A stretch of DNA of 64,000 bases from Bacillus yapensis (GCF_005280205.1 NZ_SUND01000001.1:248001-312000); one strand, 5' to 3'. Shown: positions 1 to 9,146, counted from the first letter of the stretch. Notes: generated from the letters alone by a model not told the origin. Made by a program: numbers and translations.

Positions 1-95
1 TGCCTCCCCTTTAAAGCAATAGTTCAACAAATAGTCCCTTAATCCTCCTTTTACATGGTATAATTAACCAAATAATTGAATTTGGAGGAATCCCC

Positions 96-266
96 ATGAA
101 CATTGGTAATGTATTATTTCAACTGATTATGTTTCTTTTGCTCATTGGACTCTCGAGTGTTGCCTTCGTTATTGTTCGCTCAGCTCTTAAGAGGAACTCA
201 ACGAATAAGACAATGGAAAGAAAGCTTGATAGAATCATTGAATTACTAGAAAAGGAGAAAAATTAA
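96..266 (+). CDS. DUF4083-like small membrane protein, 56 aa
   Basis: A short gene with a clear ribosome-binding site (TTTGGAGGA, about 6 nt before the ATG). The product has one N-terminal membrane segment (about residues 7-28) followed by a charged tail that looks like a short coiled coil and ends in EKEKN. Small size, one membrane helix and the 'ERKLDRIIELLE' tail fit the DUF4083 family of Bacillus small membrane proteins, whose role is unknown. Its stop codon overlaps the stop of the convergent gene on the other strand. Confidence 0.7.
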   Translation: MNIGNVLFQLIMFLLLIGLSSVAFVIVRSALKRNSTNKTMERKLDRIIELLEKEKN

Positions 267-487
267 TCCCGTTTCCTCGTTCTTGTACCAAAGAACGCTA
301 AAATAATCGCTGGAACGGCGACTATGATCTCCCCGATTACATAATGGTTCCAAAGAAAGAATGCAAAAAGGATCGACAGAATACCTAACATTACAGGATA
401 TTTTATCGTCCTTGCTTTATTATTTTTTTGCCTAATTGCATAGCCAAGAAAGAAAATTCCTCCCATGAGAAAGAATAAATTGCTCAT
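263..487 (-). CDS. small integral membrane protein, 74 aa, unknown function
   Basis: The start is placed at the internal ATG at 487 because a GGGGGAG ribosome-binding site lies just upstream; a longer frame to 550 lacks one. The protein has two to three hydrophobic segments (MSNLFFLMGGIFFLGY, a central stretch and an alanine/isoleucine-rich C-terminal one) and ends in a basic TRTRKRD tail, so it should sit in the cytoplasmic membrane with the tail inside. I recognise no family. It converges on the DUF4083-like gene with overlapping stop codons. Confidence 0.55.
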   Translation of the reverse strand: MSNLFFLMGGIFFLGYAIRQKNNKARTIKYPVMLGILSILFAFFLWNHYVIGEIIVAVPAIILAFFGTRTRKRD

Positions 488-560
488 AAGCCCCGCTCCC
501 CCTTTCTTATCTAATTCAACATGCCCCTCACAATTTCCTACATATTCCATCTAAACAAAA

Positions 561-596
561 AACTGACCTGCAATCATCACAGGTCAGTTCATACTC
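561..596 (-). terminator. terminator of the PQQ dehydrogenase gene
   Basis: A perfect 10-bp stem (AACTGACCTG / CAGGTCAGTT) with a 9-nt loop is followed on the minus strand by a run of T. It lies directly after the stop of the dehydrogenase gene. Confidence 0.85.
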
Positions 597-601
597 TCTA
601 T

Positions 602-2767
602 CTATTGTTTTGGTGCTACAACTTCGGTTATATATGCCGCGACATTTTGGATTTGTTCTTCTGTCAAAATGTCCGCAAAAGCTGGCATCGTGTTGCCTCC
701 GTTTTTAATTCGCTCAATGACCGCCTCAGTATCATCAGCCATTTCGCTAAGCTGAAGGTCTGGTCCATTATGCCCAGCAGTACCCTCATTACCATGACAA
801 GCAAGACAGTTTCCTTCAAAAACCTTCAAACCTTCATCTGGATTTGCAGTGGCAACTTCTTCCTCACCGCCTTCTTCTTCCACACTAGATGTCACTGAGC
901 CGGATTCAATCGCACCGTCTAATGCGAATGTCCAGACAGAATCCCCATGCTTCGAACCAGCAAGTGAATTACCTGCTACAAAAACGGTAATGTACTGAAC
1001 ACCATCTACTTCATAAGTCACTGGTGGAGCGTTCACACCGGCATCCGTCATAAATTCCCAAACCTGCTCACCTGTTTTAGCATCATAAGCAATGAATCTT
1101 CCATCATTATGACCAACAAAGAGAAGACCACCCTTTGTCGTTAGAGCACCACTATATGCACTATCTTCCCAAACCTGCTGCCACGCGATTTTATTTGTTG
1201 TTACATCAATCGCTGTAACAGTACCTCGCCTTGGCGCATCTTCAACAGGTGCGATGAGACTACCAATATACATTTTTCCTTCTTCAATACTTGCTTCATC
1301 GTATTCTTCTAATTCCATTCTCGAAAATGCCATATATTGATCCGTTGCTAATACATACATATAACCTGTATCCGGATTGTACGCAGCTGGCGGCCAGTTC
1401 GCTCCTCCTGCTGCTGCCGGTTTTGTGAGAAGAGGTTCATCCCAGAAAGGTTCAAACATAGCAGTTGCAATTTTCCCTTTATAATTAGGCACTTCCTTGG
1501 CAACTTCTTCAGCCGTTACAACTTGTGGTACAAACGAATCTCCTTTAGGGAATGGTTGGGTTGCTGCCGTTTTTTGTCGCTCATCCTGTGGAACGGGAAC
1601 TTCTTCGATTCCAACCAACGGCTCCCCGTTCGTACGGTCTAAAATATATACCCAACCTGTTTTACCCGCTTGAGCAAGACCTTTTACTGGTTTTCCATCC
1701 ATCTCGGTATCAAATAATATCACTGGATTCGGAGCGTCATAATCCCAAATATCGTGATGAACTTCTTGAAAATGCCATTTATATTCCCCAGTTTCGGCAT
1801 CAATCGCAACAATGGAAGAAGCAAATAGGTTATCCCCTTCACGAGAGCTTCCGTCTACATCTGGGCCCGCATTCCCTGTTGAAAAATATAACATACCTAA
1901 CTCTGGATCAACCGCTGGTGTTTGCCATACTGGGGCTCCACCACGTTTCCATGCATCATTGTCACTAGGCCATGATTCAAAGCCAATTTCTCCAGGTCCT
2001 GGTATCGTATAAAATCGCCAAAGCTCTTCCCCACTCTTAGCATCAAGTGCTGTTACTCGACCTCTCGTTCCATATTCCCCTCCGGAAATACCGGTGTATA
2101 GTTTTCCATCATAGTAAAGAGGTGCACTTGTAATTGTGTAACCTTTTTTCCAATCATCGATGACGGTTGACCATAGTTCCTCACCCGTTTTCTGATCCAA
2201 TGCGACAATGGTTGCATCTAATCGTCCAACAAACACCATTCCATCACCAATTGTTACACCGCGACTCGTCCAGCCACAACAAACAGTAGTGATATCAGGG
2301 AGTGTAGGTTTATAAGTCCAAAGAATTTCACCATTTTTCACATCAAGGGCGGAAACTTCATTTGAACCTGTAATGACATACATCACGCCATTATACACAA
2401 CTGGTGAAGCTTCCCCTGAATACTTGAACTCTAATCCAGAACCTAGATTAGTCACCCATTTTCCTTTAAGATTTCCGACGTTTGACGTATTGATCTCATC
2501 CAAAACAGAATACCTGCGATTGTAGACATCTCCCCCATTTCCAATCCAATTTTCTTTTGGAAGCGCTGTCAATTCACTCGCAGTAAATGCTGGAGGAAGC
2601 GGATCGAGTACGACTGGTTGTTCAGGCTCTACTACTTCCTCTTCTTCTACAGGTTCCACATCTGCTCTCTCTCTATCATCGACTGTCCCTAAAAAAATAG
2701 AAAAAGCAACAAGTAGGACGAAGGCACCTAAGAAGCCAAACATAACAATGAGATTCCTTCTTTCCAT
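602..2767 (-). CDS. membrane-anchored PQQ-dependent dehydrogenase with C-terminal cytochrome c domain
   Basis: A 721-residue quinohemoprotein. Residues 1-27 form an uncleaved-looking signal anchor. Residues about 60-620 are an eight-bladed PQQ beta-propeller with repeated tryptophan-docking motifs (for example GEILWTYK, GEELWS, GEELWRFY). The adjacent cysteines C163-C164 match the vicinal disulphide next to PQQ in quinoprotein alcohol dehydrogenases. The C-terminal 75 residues are a cytochrome c domain with a CLACH haem site (C654, C657, H658) and a likely axial Met694. The family oxidises alcohols or sugars outside the membrane and passes electrons to the respiratory chain. The substrate cannot be read from sequence. 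No PQQ synthesis genes are present in the window. The gene is monocistronic and ends at a strong terminator. Confidence 0.88.
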   Translation of the reverse strand: MERRNLIVMFGFLGAFVLLVAFSIFLGTVDDRERADVEPVEEEEVVEPEQPVVLDPLPPAFTASELTALPKENWIGNGGDVYNRRYSVLDEINTSNVGNLKGKWVTNLGSGLEFKYSGEASPVVYNGVMYVITGSNEVSALDVKNGEILWTYKPTLPDITTVCCGWTSRGVTIGDGMVFVGRLDATIVALDQKTGEELWSTVIDDWKKGYTITSAPLYYDGKLYTGISGGEYGTRGRVTALDAKSGEELWRFYTIPGPGEIGFESWPSDNDAWKRGGAPVWQTPAVDPELGMLYFSTGNAGPDVDGSSREGDNLFASSIVAIDAETGEYKWHFQEVHHDIWDYDAPNPVILFDTEMDGKPVKGLAQAGKTGWVYILDRTNGEPLVGIEEVPVPQDERQKTAATQPFPKGDSFVPQVVTAEEVAKEVPNYKGKIATAMFEPFWDEPLLTKPAAAGGANWPPAAYNPDTGYMYVLATDQYMAFSRMELEEYDEASIEEGKMYIGSLIAPVEDAPRRGTVTAIDVTTNKIAWQQVWEDSAYSGALTTKGGLLFVGHNDGRFIAYDAKTGEQVWEFMTDAGVNAPPVTYEVDGVQYITVFVAGNSLAGSKHGDSVWTFALDGAIESGSVTSSVEEEGGEEEVATANPDEGLKVFEGNCLACHGNEGTAGHNGPDLQLSEMADDTEAVIERIKNGGNTMPAFADILTEEQIQNVAAYITEVVAPKQ

Positions 2768-2913
2768 GAGATTACACCTACCCCTCTTTTAAGAATAATT
2801 ACCCTTGATGTCAATATATTACAGTTATTTCAGAAAATGACCGTCCTATATTACAAAATTTTCAATAAGTAAGAAGAGGCATTTTTTTATGGAAGGCAGG
2901 AATTCTTCATAAA

Positions 2914-2947
2914 AAAACTAACCGACATCACAACGCCGGTTAGTTTT
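2914..2947 (-). terminator. terminator of the trehalose operon
   Basis: The 11-bp stem AAAACTAACCG / CGGTTAGTTTT is followed on the minus strand by TTTTTTT. It stands directly after treR, the last gene of the operon. Confidence 0.88.
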
Positions 2948-2950
2948 GTA

Positions 2951-3664
2951 TTAATGATTTCTCCTCGCAAAGTCGACGAATCGAAACTTATCTGGTCGAT
3001 GTCGAGATTCTGTATATTGAAAAAGAGTCGCATCATCCAGGAAGGCATAGCTTTTAATGACAACGACATTACTGAAGCCCTCTAGGTCCAAAAGTTCACG
3101 ATCCTCGTCCGTTGGTTCCACAACGACGATTTCTTTCTTTGCAAAGCCAATCGTTAAATTTAGCTCTTTTTCAATGTAGTGATAAAGTGAGTCTGCACAG
3201 ATTTCTTTGGTTAGATTGGGAATCAAATTTTGAACTAAAATGTCTTTATCCAAAATCACCTTTTGACCATCAAACTCCCTCGTTCTAACAATCTTCCATA
3301 CAAGGTCTGTAGAGGATAACTGCATTTGTTTCTTCATAGACTGACTCGGCTTTTCTAATGAAAGCTCATTGACAATTGTCCGAACCTGGTTGTCCAATTT
3401 CTGTGAAATCTCTTTAAAACTAACCAAGCCAGAGACAGGGAAATCAAACTTGTTCACATTAAGAACAACAGAGCCCTTCCCTCTAATTTTTTGAATGTAA
3501 CCATCCTGTGAAAGAAGATTGAGGGCCTTACGGATCGTTTCTCTTGATGTGTGATAGATGTCCGTCAATTCATTTTCAGATGGAAGCAGACTATCCGGCA
3601 GTAATTCTCCTGACTTTATTTGCTTTGATATCTCATTGTAAATAGCTAAATATTTGGTTTTCAT
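2951..3664 (-). CDS. treR: trehalose operon repressor TreR (GntR family)
   Basis: A 237-residue GntR/HutC-type regulator. The N-terminal winged helix-turn-helix is about residues 1-70 (the 'LPSENELTDIYHTSRETIRKAL' region is the recognition helix signature). Residues about 90-235 are a UTRA effector domain. In B. subtilis TreR is released from DNA by trehalose-6-phosphate. It is the third gene of treP-treC-treR, the same order as in B. subtilis, and its predicted operators (TTGTATATACAA) lie upstream of treP, so it should regulate its own operon. Confidence 0.92.
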   Translation of the reverse strand: MKTKYLAIYNEISKQIKSGELLPDSLLPSENELTDIYHTSRETIRKALNLLSQDGYIQKIRGKGSVVLNVNKFDFPVSGLVSFKEISQKLDNQVRTIVNELSLEKPSQSMKKQMQLSSTDLVWKIVRTREFDGQKVILDKDILVQNLIPNLTKEICADSLYHYIEKELNLTIGFAKKEIVVVEPTDEDRELLDLEGFSNVVVIKSYAFLDDATLFQYTESRHRPDKFRFVDFARRNH

Positions 3665-3686
3665 TTCAAACTTTCCCCAATTGAAA

Positions 3687-5348
3687 TTATTTTAGGAGAT
3701 ACACAATGGATTCATAAGGGCGAAGCTGAATTTGTTGGATATCTGTAGATGAATCTTGATAATTGGACAGCAAAATTTCAACAGAATCTCCATTCAGTGA
3801 CTCAGGTAATTCAAAAGTCGTTTCTTTTCCATAAAAGTTATTGATCACAAGTAGCTTCTCATGTGGATTGCTTCGAACATAAGCAAAAATATCCTGGTGA
3901 TCTTCTAATAACAACTGGTAATCCCCATCTGTTATGATATCATACTCTTTTCGAAGCTGGATCAGCTTTTGATAATGATAAAAGATCGAATCCTTATCTT
4001 CTAGTGCCTTCTCCGCATTAATTTTCTTATAATTTGGAGCAGTAGGAATCCAAGGCGTTCCAGTTGTGAAACCAGCATTCTTCTCGTCATTCCATTGAAC
4101 AGGTGTTCTCGAATTGTCTCTTGATTTTTGTTTTAAAATCTCAAGAATCTCTTCCTCCGAGCGACCTTCTTCCTTCATAATCTGAAACATGTTCAAGGAT
4201 TCTACATCTCGATATTCATCAATGTCGTGGAATTTCGGGTTCGTCATGCCAAACTCTTCTCCTTGATAAATATAAGGAGTCCCCTGCATCATATGAATCG
4301 CTGTCGCCAACATTTTGGCAGATTCATTATGGTATTCTTCATCGTTTCCGAATCGAGAAACAACACGTGGCTGATCATGATTACACCAGAACAAGGCATT
4401 CCATCCATCACCTTTGTTCATCTCAACTTGCCATTTCGATAAAATATTTTTCAGTTCTTGAAAATCAAAATCCGCTTTCGTCCACTTTTCCCCATTTGGA
4501 TAATCTACTTTTAAGTGGTGAAAATTAAATGTCATATTAAGCTCTTCGCTCTTTGGATTCGTATACTGAATGCAATTGTCAATCGAAGTCGATGACATTT
4601 CTCCAACTGTCATAATGTCATATTTTGAAAAAACGGCTTGATTCATTTCATGTAAATACTCATGAATTCTTGGCCCATCTGTGTAGAAGCTACGCCCATC
4701 CCCATGATCATCATTTGGAAAGGACTGATCCTTCGAAATCAAGTTAATGACATCTAGACGGAATCCGTCGACCCCTTTTTTCAACCAGTACTCCATCATT
4801 TTATAGAGATCTTTTCGAACGGCTTCATTTTCCCAGTTTAAATCAGCCTGCGTGACATCAAAAAGATGTAAATAATATTGCTCCGTCACTTCATCATATT
4901 GCCATGCCGATCCGCCGAATTTTGAGATCCAATTTGTTGGTGGATCGCCTTCTTTTCCATCCTTCCAGACATAGTAATCACGATATGGATTATCCTTTGA
5001 AGTTAAAGCTTTTTGGAACCATTCATGGGCAGTAGAAGTATGATTGATCACGATATCCATGATGATTTTTATCCCACGTTTATGTGCTTCTTCTAGTAAC
5101 TGCTCGAAATCCTCCATGGAACCGTACGGCTCATGAATTTTATAATAGTCACTGATATCATAGCCATTATCTTTTTGAGGAGATTCGTAAATGGGCGTTA
5201 ACCATAGAACGTCCACACCTAGTTCCTTTAAATAGTCCAATTTTTTAATGATTCCTTGAAGATCTCCCTCACCGTTTCCGGTCGTATCGTTAAAGCTTTT
5301 CGGATAGATTTGATATACTACTGCTTTTTTCCACCAAGGCTGATTCAT
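3687..5348 (-). CDS. treC: alpha,alpha-phosphotrehalase (trehalose-6-phosphate hydrolase), GH13
   Basis: A 553-residue GH13 enzyme that splits cytoplasmic trehalose-6-phosphate into glucose and glucose-6-phosphate. The (beta/alpha)8 barrel begins at WWKKAVVYQIYPKSF. The nucleophile lies in GFRLDVINLI, the acid/base in TVGEMSS and the transition-state Asp in CNHDQPR. Its place between the trehalose PTS transporter and TreR separates it from other oligo-1,6-glucosidases of the family. The B. subtilis orthologue is called treA. The start has upstream AGGTGCACAC and the length is normal. Confidence 0.93.
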   Translation of the reverse strand: MNQPWWKKAVVYQIYPKSFNDTTGNGEGDLQGIIKKLDYLKELGVDVLWLTPIYESPQKDNGYDISDYYKIHEPYGSMEDFEQLLEEAHKRGIKIIMDIVINHTSTAHEWFQKALTSKDNPYRDYYVWKDGKEGDPPTNWISKFGGSAWQYDEVTEQYYLHLFDVTQADLNWENEAVRKDLYKMMEYWLKKGVDGFRLDVINLISKDQSFPNDDHGDGRSFYTDGPRIHEYLHEMNQAVFSKYDIMTVGEMSSTSIDNCIQYTNPKSEELNMTFNFHHLKVDYPNGEKWTKADFDFQELKNILSKWQVEMNKGDGWNALFWCNHDQPRVVSRFGNDEEYHNESAKMLATAIHMMQGTPYIYQGEEFGMTNPKFHDIDEYRDVESLNMFQIMKEEGRSEEEILEILKQKSRDNSRTPVQWNDEKNAGFTTGTPWIPTAPNYKKINAEKALEDKDSIFYHYQKLIQLRKEYDIITDGDYQLLLEDHQDIFAYVRSNPHEKLLVINNFYGKETTFELPESLNGDSVEILLSNYQDSSTDIQQIQLRPYESIVYLLK

Positions 5349-5389
5349 GATGTGTGCACCTACCTATTTTTTATTACGAGAAAAGCCCA

Positions 5390-5442
5390 AGGCGCCCTCT
5401 ACACTTCATATCAAATGGTCTTGATACTCATGTATGGCGCCT
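5390..5442 (-). other. nested hairpin between treP and treC
   Basis: In the 126-bp gap between the two genes, an outer stem AGGCGCC / GGCGCCT encloses an inner stem TATCAA / TTGATA. Only a weak T-rich stretch follows on the minus strand, so it is probably a partial terminator or an mRNA-stabilising structure that sets the ratio of transporter to hydrolase. The function is inferred. Confidence 0.5.
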
Positions 5443-5474
5443 AGAGATCCTCACAGATACTTTATATAACTATA

Positions 5475-6911
5475 TTATCTTTTACCAAGGCGTTCGTAAG
5501 CATTTACGCCCATTTTTGTTTTTGCAAAAACCATTGTTAAAATGATTGGAACGATAATTGCAACAAGCATTGAAATTGCGAACATCAGCATATCTGGTAC
5601 CTGAATCGATAGAATTCCAGGAATACCACCAACTCCGATTGAGTTCGCCATAACTCCAGAACCTACTGAGATGATGGCAGCAATCGATGAACCAATCATC
5701 GCTGCTAGGAATGGGAACGTATATTTTAAGTTAATCCCGAACATCGCTGGCTCTGTAACCCCTAGATAACAAGATATCGCTGCTGGAATCGAAACCTGCT
5801 GCTCTTTTTCATCTTTACGATTTAAAATAATCATCGCTACTACGGCGGAACCTTGAGCAATATTTGATAAAGCAATCATTGGCCAAAGATTCGTTCCGTC
5901 AAACTCACTCATTAATTGTAAGTCAATGGCATTAGTCATATGGTGAAGACCTGTAATAACAAGTGGTGCATAAGCAAAACCAAACAGAGCTGCAAATAAC
6001 CAACCAAATGCTGAAGTTAATCCAGAATACACAATATTAGAAATCCATGAACCAATCGCCCAACCAATCGGTCCTAAAACAACATGTGCAATAAGCACAG
6101 CTGGAATTATTGCAAAGAATGGAACAAATATCATAGAAACAACACTTGGAATGACTTTACGTAAGCCTAACTCTAGGTAAGAAAGAACAAACCCGGCTAA
6201 AATCGCTGGAATGACCTGTGCCTGATACCCAATCATATCTACTTGAGCAAAACCAAAATCCCAGAATGGAATTTCTGTTGCACCAGCTACTCCATAAGCA
6301 TTCAGCAACTGAGGAGAAACAAGTGTAATACCTAATACGATACCAAGAATTTGTGTCGTACCCATTTTTCTAGAAATGGCCCATGTAATTCCGACCGGTA
6401 AGAAGTGGAAGATAGCTTCCCCAATTAACCATAGGAACGAATGAACTCCTGCCCAAAATTGGGATACATCAATGAGTGATTGTGTTCCATCGCTCATCAT
6501 TTTGATTTCCATGACGTTTCTGAAACCTAAGATTAGACCACCTACTACTAAGGCAGGAATTAATGGTGTAAAGATATCAGCTAGATGCGCGATCATGCGT
6601 TGAAGCCAGTTCATGTTTTGCTTTGCTGCTTCCTTCGCATCATCCTTTGATGCTACATCAGATACACCCGCAATCTGTGTAAATTCATTATAGAAAGATG
6701 AAACCTCATTCCCGATGATGACTTGGAATTGTCCTGCCTGTGTAAAAGTCCCCTTCACAAGACCGATTTCTTCCACCTTTTTGACATCAGCCTTATTTGC
6801 ATCCTTTAAAACAAATCTCATTCTCGTTGCACAGTGAGTAACAACAGAAATATTCTCACTACCGCCAACATGCTCAAGCAATTGCTTCGCATCGTTTGTG
6901 TACTTACTCAT
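5475..6911 (-). CDS. treP: trehalose-specific PTS enzyme IIBC
   Basis: A 478-residue phosphotransferase permease. The N-terminal EIIB domain (about 1-85) has the phosphorylated cysteine C27 in VVTHCATRMRF. The EIIC domain (about 105-470) has around ten membrane helices and the conserved GITEPAMFG-like signature, here GVTEPAMFGI. It imports trehalose as trehalose-6-phosphate. No EIIA domain is attached, so it probably borrows EIIA from the glucose system, as in B. subtilis. It is the first gene of treP-treC-treR and follows the duplicated operator/cre region. Confidence 0.92.
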   Translation of the reverse strand: MSKYTNDAKQLLEHVGGSENISVVTHCATRMRFVLKDANKADVKKVEEIGLVKGTFTQAGQFQVIIGNEVSSFYNEFTQIAGVSDVASKDDAKEAAKQNMNWLQRMIAHLADIFTPLIPALVVGGLILGFRNVMEIKMMSDGTQSLIDVSQFWAGVHSFLWLIGEAIFHFLPVGITWAISRKMGTTQILGIVLGITLVSPQLLNAYGVAGATEIPFWDFGFAQVDMIGYQAQVIPAILAGFVLSYLELGLRKVIPSVVSMIFVPFFAIIPAVLIAHVVLGPIGWAIGSWISNIVYSGLTSAFGWLFAALFGFAYAPLVITGLHHMTNAIDLQLMSEFDGTNLWPMIALSNIAQGSAVVAMIILNRKDEKEQQVSIPAAISCYLGVTEPAMFGINLKYTFPFLAAMIGSSIAAIISVGSGVMANSIGVGGIPGILSIQVPDMLMFAISMLVAIIVPIILTMVFAKTKMGVNAYERLGKR

Positions 6912-6945
6912 GTATATTTCCCCCTTACGTTATGACTGATATATA

Positions 6946-7022
6946 TGATTGCGTTTCCAAAACAACTTGTATATACAACTTGTTTGCGTTTTCATTTTAT
7001 CTTGTATATACAAGTAAGTCAA
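6946..7022 (-). promoter_or_regulatory. tre promoter with duplicated TreR operator and cre site
   Basis: On the minus strand a sigma-A promoter reads TTGACT (7017-7022), a 17-bp spacer, TAAAAT (6994-6999). One TreR-type palindrome, CTTGTATATACAAG (7001-7014), fills the spacer and a second, TTGTATATACAA (6967-6978), lies downstream of the start. Two matches to the CcpA cre consensus lie at 6981-6994 (TGAAAACGCAAACA on the minus strand) and 6946-6959 (TGGAAACGCAATCA). Operators and cre sites each repeat at exactly 35 bp, so the region is a 35-bp tandem duplication (27 of 35 positions identical). Confidence 0.85.
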
Positions 7023-7099
7023 TCAAATATTTATTTTTATTTTTCACCAAAATGTTTCCAATTATTTTAGGCGGATACAAACGAGCCCAACCGATGTTG

Positions 7100-7735
7100 T
7101 TAGGTTAGGCTTTTAAGCAACAACCTACAAGCGGTTGTTAATGACTCATTTTCTGGTATCCATACCTTTTTGCTTTCATCCATAGTGCGGAGATGAACGA
7201 CTTCTACCCCTTTTGTTTTTAATTCAGCAATCGTGTAACCATTATTTAAACTATCCCATTCTGTTATGGGAACGAGGAGCAGCCCTTGGACGTCATCTCC
7301 TGCTTCAACCTCTTCCCAATTGTCCACGTTTGCCAGATAAATCGCAAAATAAATATAAGGCCCAACTGGTAACCCTTCTCGATAAGGCTTATCTGGGAAA
7401 GGATTCGTTACTCTTTCAAGTAAATAAGGTGCAATCTCATCCTTTACCTGTATTTTTTCCATCGTCCTTTGATCGATGTCGTGAAAAATAGTAACCGGTG
7501 ACGATTTAATTTGGACATCTACACTTATTTCTTCCTTCGCCTCACGAATCGCACATTCTAATATCGATTCATTCGGTTCCTGACCACCTCCAACGGCACC
7601 AACCCGCAATGCCACATCTTCCAATTCACGAGGCAACCCATCCGGGTTAAGCGTGATAAGAATTTTATCCAATTTTGTGATAAGTACTCCAGCGCAAAAG
7701 GGCTGGTTGTTTGTGATTTCTGCAATGTTTTTCAT
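7100..7735 (-). CDS. NUDIX hydrolase, 211 aa
   Basis: The protein carries a Nudix box, GGQEPNE...REAKEEISV (about residues 52-75), close to the consensus GX5EX7REUXEEXGU, with Ser in place of the late Gly. It should hydrolyse a nucleoside diphosphate linked to another group; the substrate is unknown. At 211 residues it is longer than simple MutT proteins, with extra sequence before and after the box. It is transcribed alone, opposite to the acetyltransferase gene that follows. Confidence 0.75.
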   Translation of the reverse strand: MKNIAEITNNQPFCAGVLITKLDKILITLNPDGLPRELEDVALRVGAVGGGQEPNESILECAIREAKEEISVDVQIKSSPVTIFHDIDQRTMEKIQVKDEIAPYLLERVTNPFPDKPYREGLPVGPYIYFAIYLANVDNWEEVEAGDDVQGLLLVPITEWDSLNNGYTIAELKTKGVEVVHLRTMDESKKVWIPENESLTTACRLLLKSLT

Positions 7736-7822
7736 CCTGTTCTCCTAACTTCAAGTAGAATATATGGTATACTTTACCAAAATATTATGAAATTTTGAAT
7801 AATAGATGGGTGTGATATAAAA

Positions 7823-8350
7823 ATGAGTGAGCTTTCTTTAGAAAAATTCACTAGTGAGTTGGATGACTTGGTCTCCTTTTTGACTAGTGAGGAATGGGAG
7901 TTTCATTCACAGCCTAAGCCTTCATATGAGGAAATCTTGAGTAGATATCACGAGGGCTCGTATGCAGAAGCTTTTTGGATTAAAAGAGAAAATGTAAAAA
8001 TAGGATTACTGACGATTCATGACATAAACGATACAATTCCATCATTTGATATTCGTTTAGGGAGCGTTACTAGACGAAAAGGGTTTGCCACAGAAGCCAT
8101 TCGGTGGATGATCGAGTATCTTTTTCAGTTGCCAGATAAGAAGATTAGGGTTGAAGCCTACACTCGTAGCGATAACATCGCCATGCGAAAAACACTACAT
8201 AAGTGTGGGTTCGTAAAAGAGGGCTACTTTCGTGATGCTTGGGAACATGCTGATGGAAGTGTTTCAGATATGATGGTGTACTCATGGATTCGGAGAGATT
8301 GGGAGTGTAAGAGTTTGACACCTATTCGGTTGGAGGAATTGCCTTTTTAA
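7823..8350 (+). CDS. GNAT family N-acetyltransferase (RimJ/RimL type)
   Basis: A 175-residue protein with the GNAT fold. The acetyl-CoA loop region is around 'RLGSVTRRKGFATEAIRWMI' and the C-terminal part has 'NIAMRKTLHKCGFVKEGYFRD', typical of RimJ/RimL-like enzymes. The acceptor is unknown. A GATGGGTG ribosome-binding site precedes the ATG. The next gene, a methyltransferase, starts 22 bp downstream on the same strand, and the pair ends at a common terminator. Confidence 0.78.
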   Translation: MSELSLEKFTSELDDLVSFLTSEEWEFHSQPKPSYEEILSRYHEGSYAEAFWIKRENVKIGLLTIHDINDTIPSFDIRLGSVTRRKGFATEAIRWMIEYLFQLPDKKIRVEAYTRSDNIAMRKTLHKCGFVKEGYFRDAWEHADGSVSDMMVYSWIRRDWECKSLTPIRLEELPF

Positions 8351-8372
8351 ATTATTGGGGAGGTGAGTTAAC

Positions 8373-9137
8373 TTGGAACGAAATAACCTTTGGAATGCCA
8401 ATTTATATGATGGAAGGCATAATTTTGTCTCACAGTTTGGCCAAAGTCTAGTAGAATTATTAGCACCTAAACCTGGAGAAAGAATTCTTGACCTTGGCTG
8501 TGGAACTGGTGACCTCGCCCATCAAATATATGAAAATGGTGTAGATGTTGTAGGTGTAGATAGCTCTGTCAATATGGTGGAACAAGCTAAAAACAAATAT
8601 CCGGATATCAACTTTATCGTTGAAGATGCAACAAGCTTAGAATATGATAGCGAATTTGATGCCGTCTTCTCCAATGCTACTCTTCATTGGGTGAAACCTC
8701 CGATTAAAGCATTACTCGGCATTTATGACAGCTTAAAGCCAGGTGGAAGATTCGTTGCGGAATTTGGTGGCAAAGGAAATGTTCAAACGATCTCGAATGG
8801 GATTCTGTTCGAAATTGAAGCAGCCGGATTTGAATTTAAAAAGGCGCATTTCCCATGGTTCTATCCAAGCATTGCCGAGTATTCTACTCTAATGGAAGAA
8901 GTCGGATTTCGAGTTACCTTTGCTCAGCATTTTGATCGACCTACCACCTTGGATGGAGACGATGGATTGAGAAATTGGATTCAGATGTTTGGGAATCAGC
9001 TATTTACAGGTGTCCCTGAAGAAAGTAGGGCTCAAATTATCACGAACGTTGAAAATCATTTAAAAGAAATTTTACATAAGGATGGCCGGTGGGTTGCTGA
9101 TTATAAAAGGATTCGAGTGATTGGGATAAAGGAATAA
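8373..9137 (+). CDS. class I SAM-dependent methyltransferase
   Basis: A 254-residue Rossmann-fold methyltransferase with motif I LDLGCGTGDLA (about 40-50), the acidic end of strand 2 in VGVDSS and motif post-I around DAVFSNATLHWV. The 'ATLHWV' signature resembles trans-aconitate 2-methyltransferase-like proteins, but the substrate cannot be assigned. Translation should start at a TTG because a strong GGGGAGGTG site stands 6-8 nt upstream. It follows the acetyltransferase gene closely. Confidence 0.78.
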   Translation: MERNNLWNANLYDGRHNFVSQFGQSLVELLAPKPGERILDLGCGTGDLAHQIYENGVDVVGVDSSVNMVEQAKNKYPDINFIVEDATSLEYDSEFDAVFSNATLHWVKPPIKALLGIYDSLKPGGRFVAEFGGKGNVQTISNGILFEIEAAGFEFKKAHFPWFYPSIAEYSTLMEEVGFRVTFAQHFDRPTTLDGDDGLRNWIQMFGNQLFTGVPEESRAQIITNVENHLKEILHKDGRWVADYKRIRVIGIKE

Positions 9138-9146
9138 TCTATCGAT

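Noticed and set aside
1552-1968. Long plus-strand frame inside the PQQ dehydrogenase gene
   Set aside because: It is the antisense shadow of a clearly coding gene and shows no domain or start signal.
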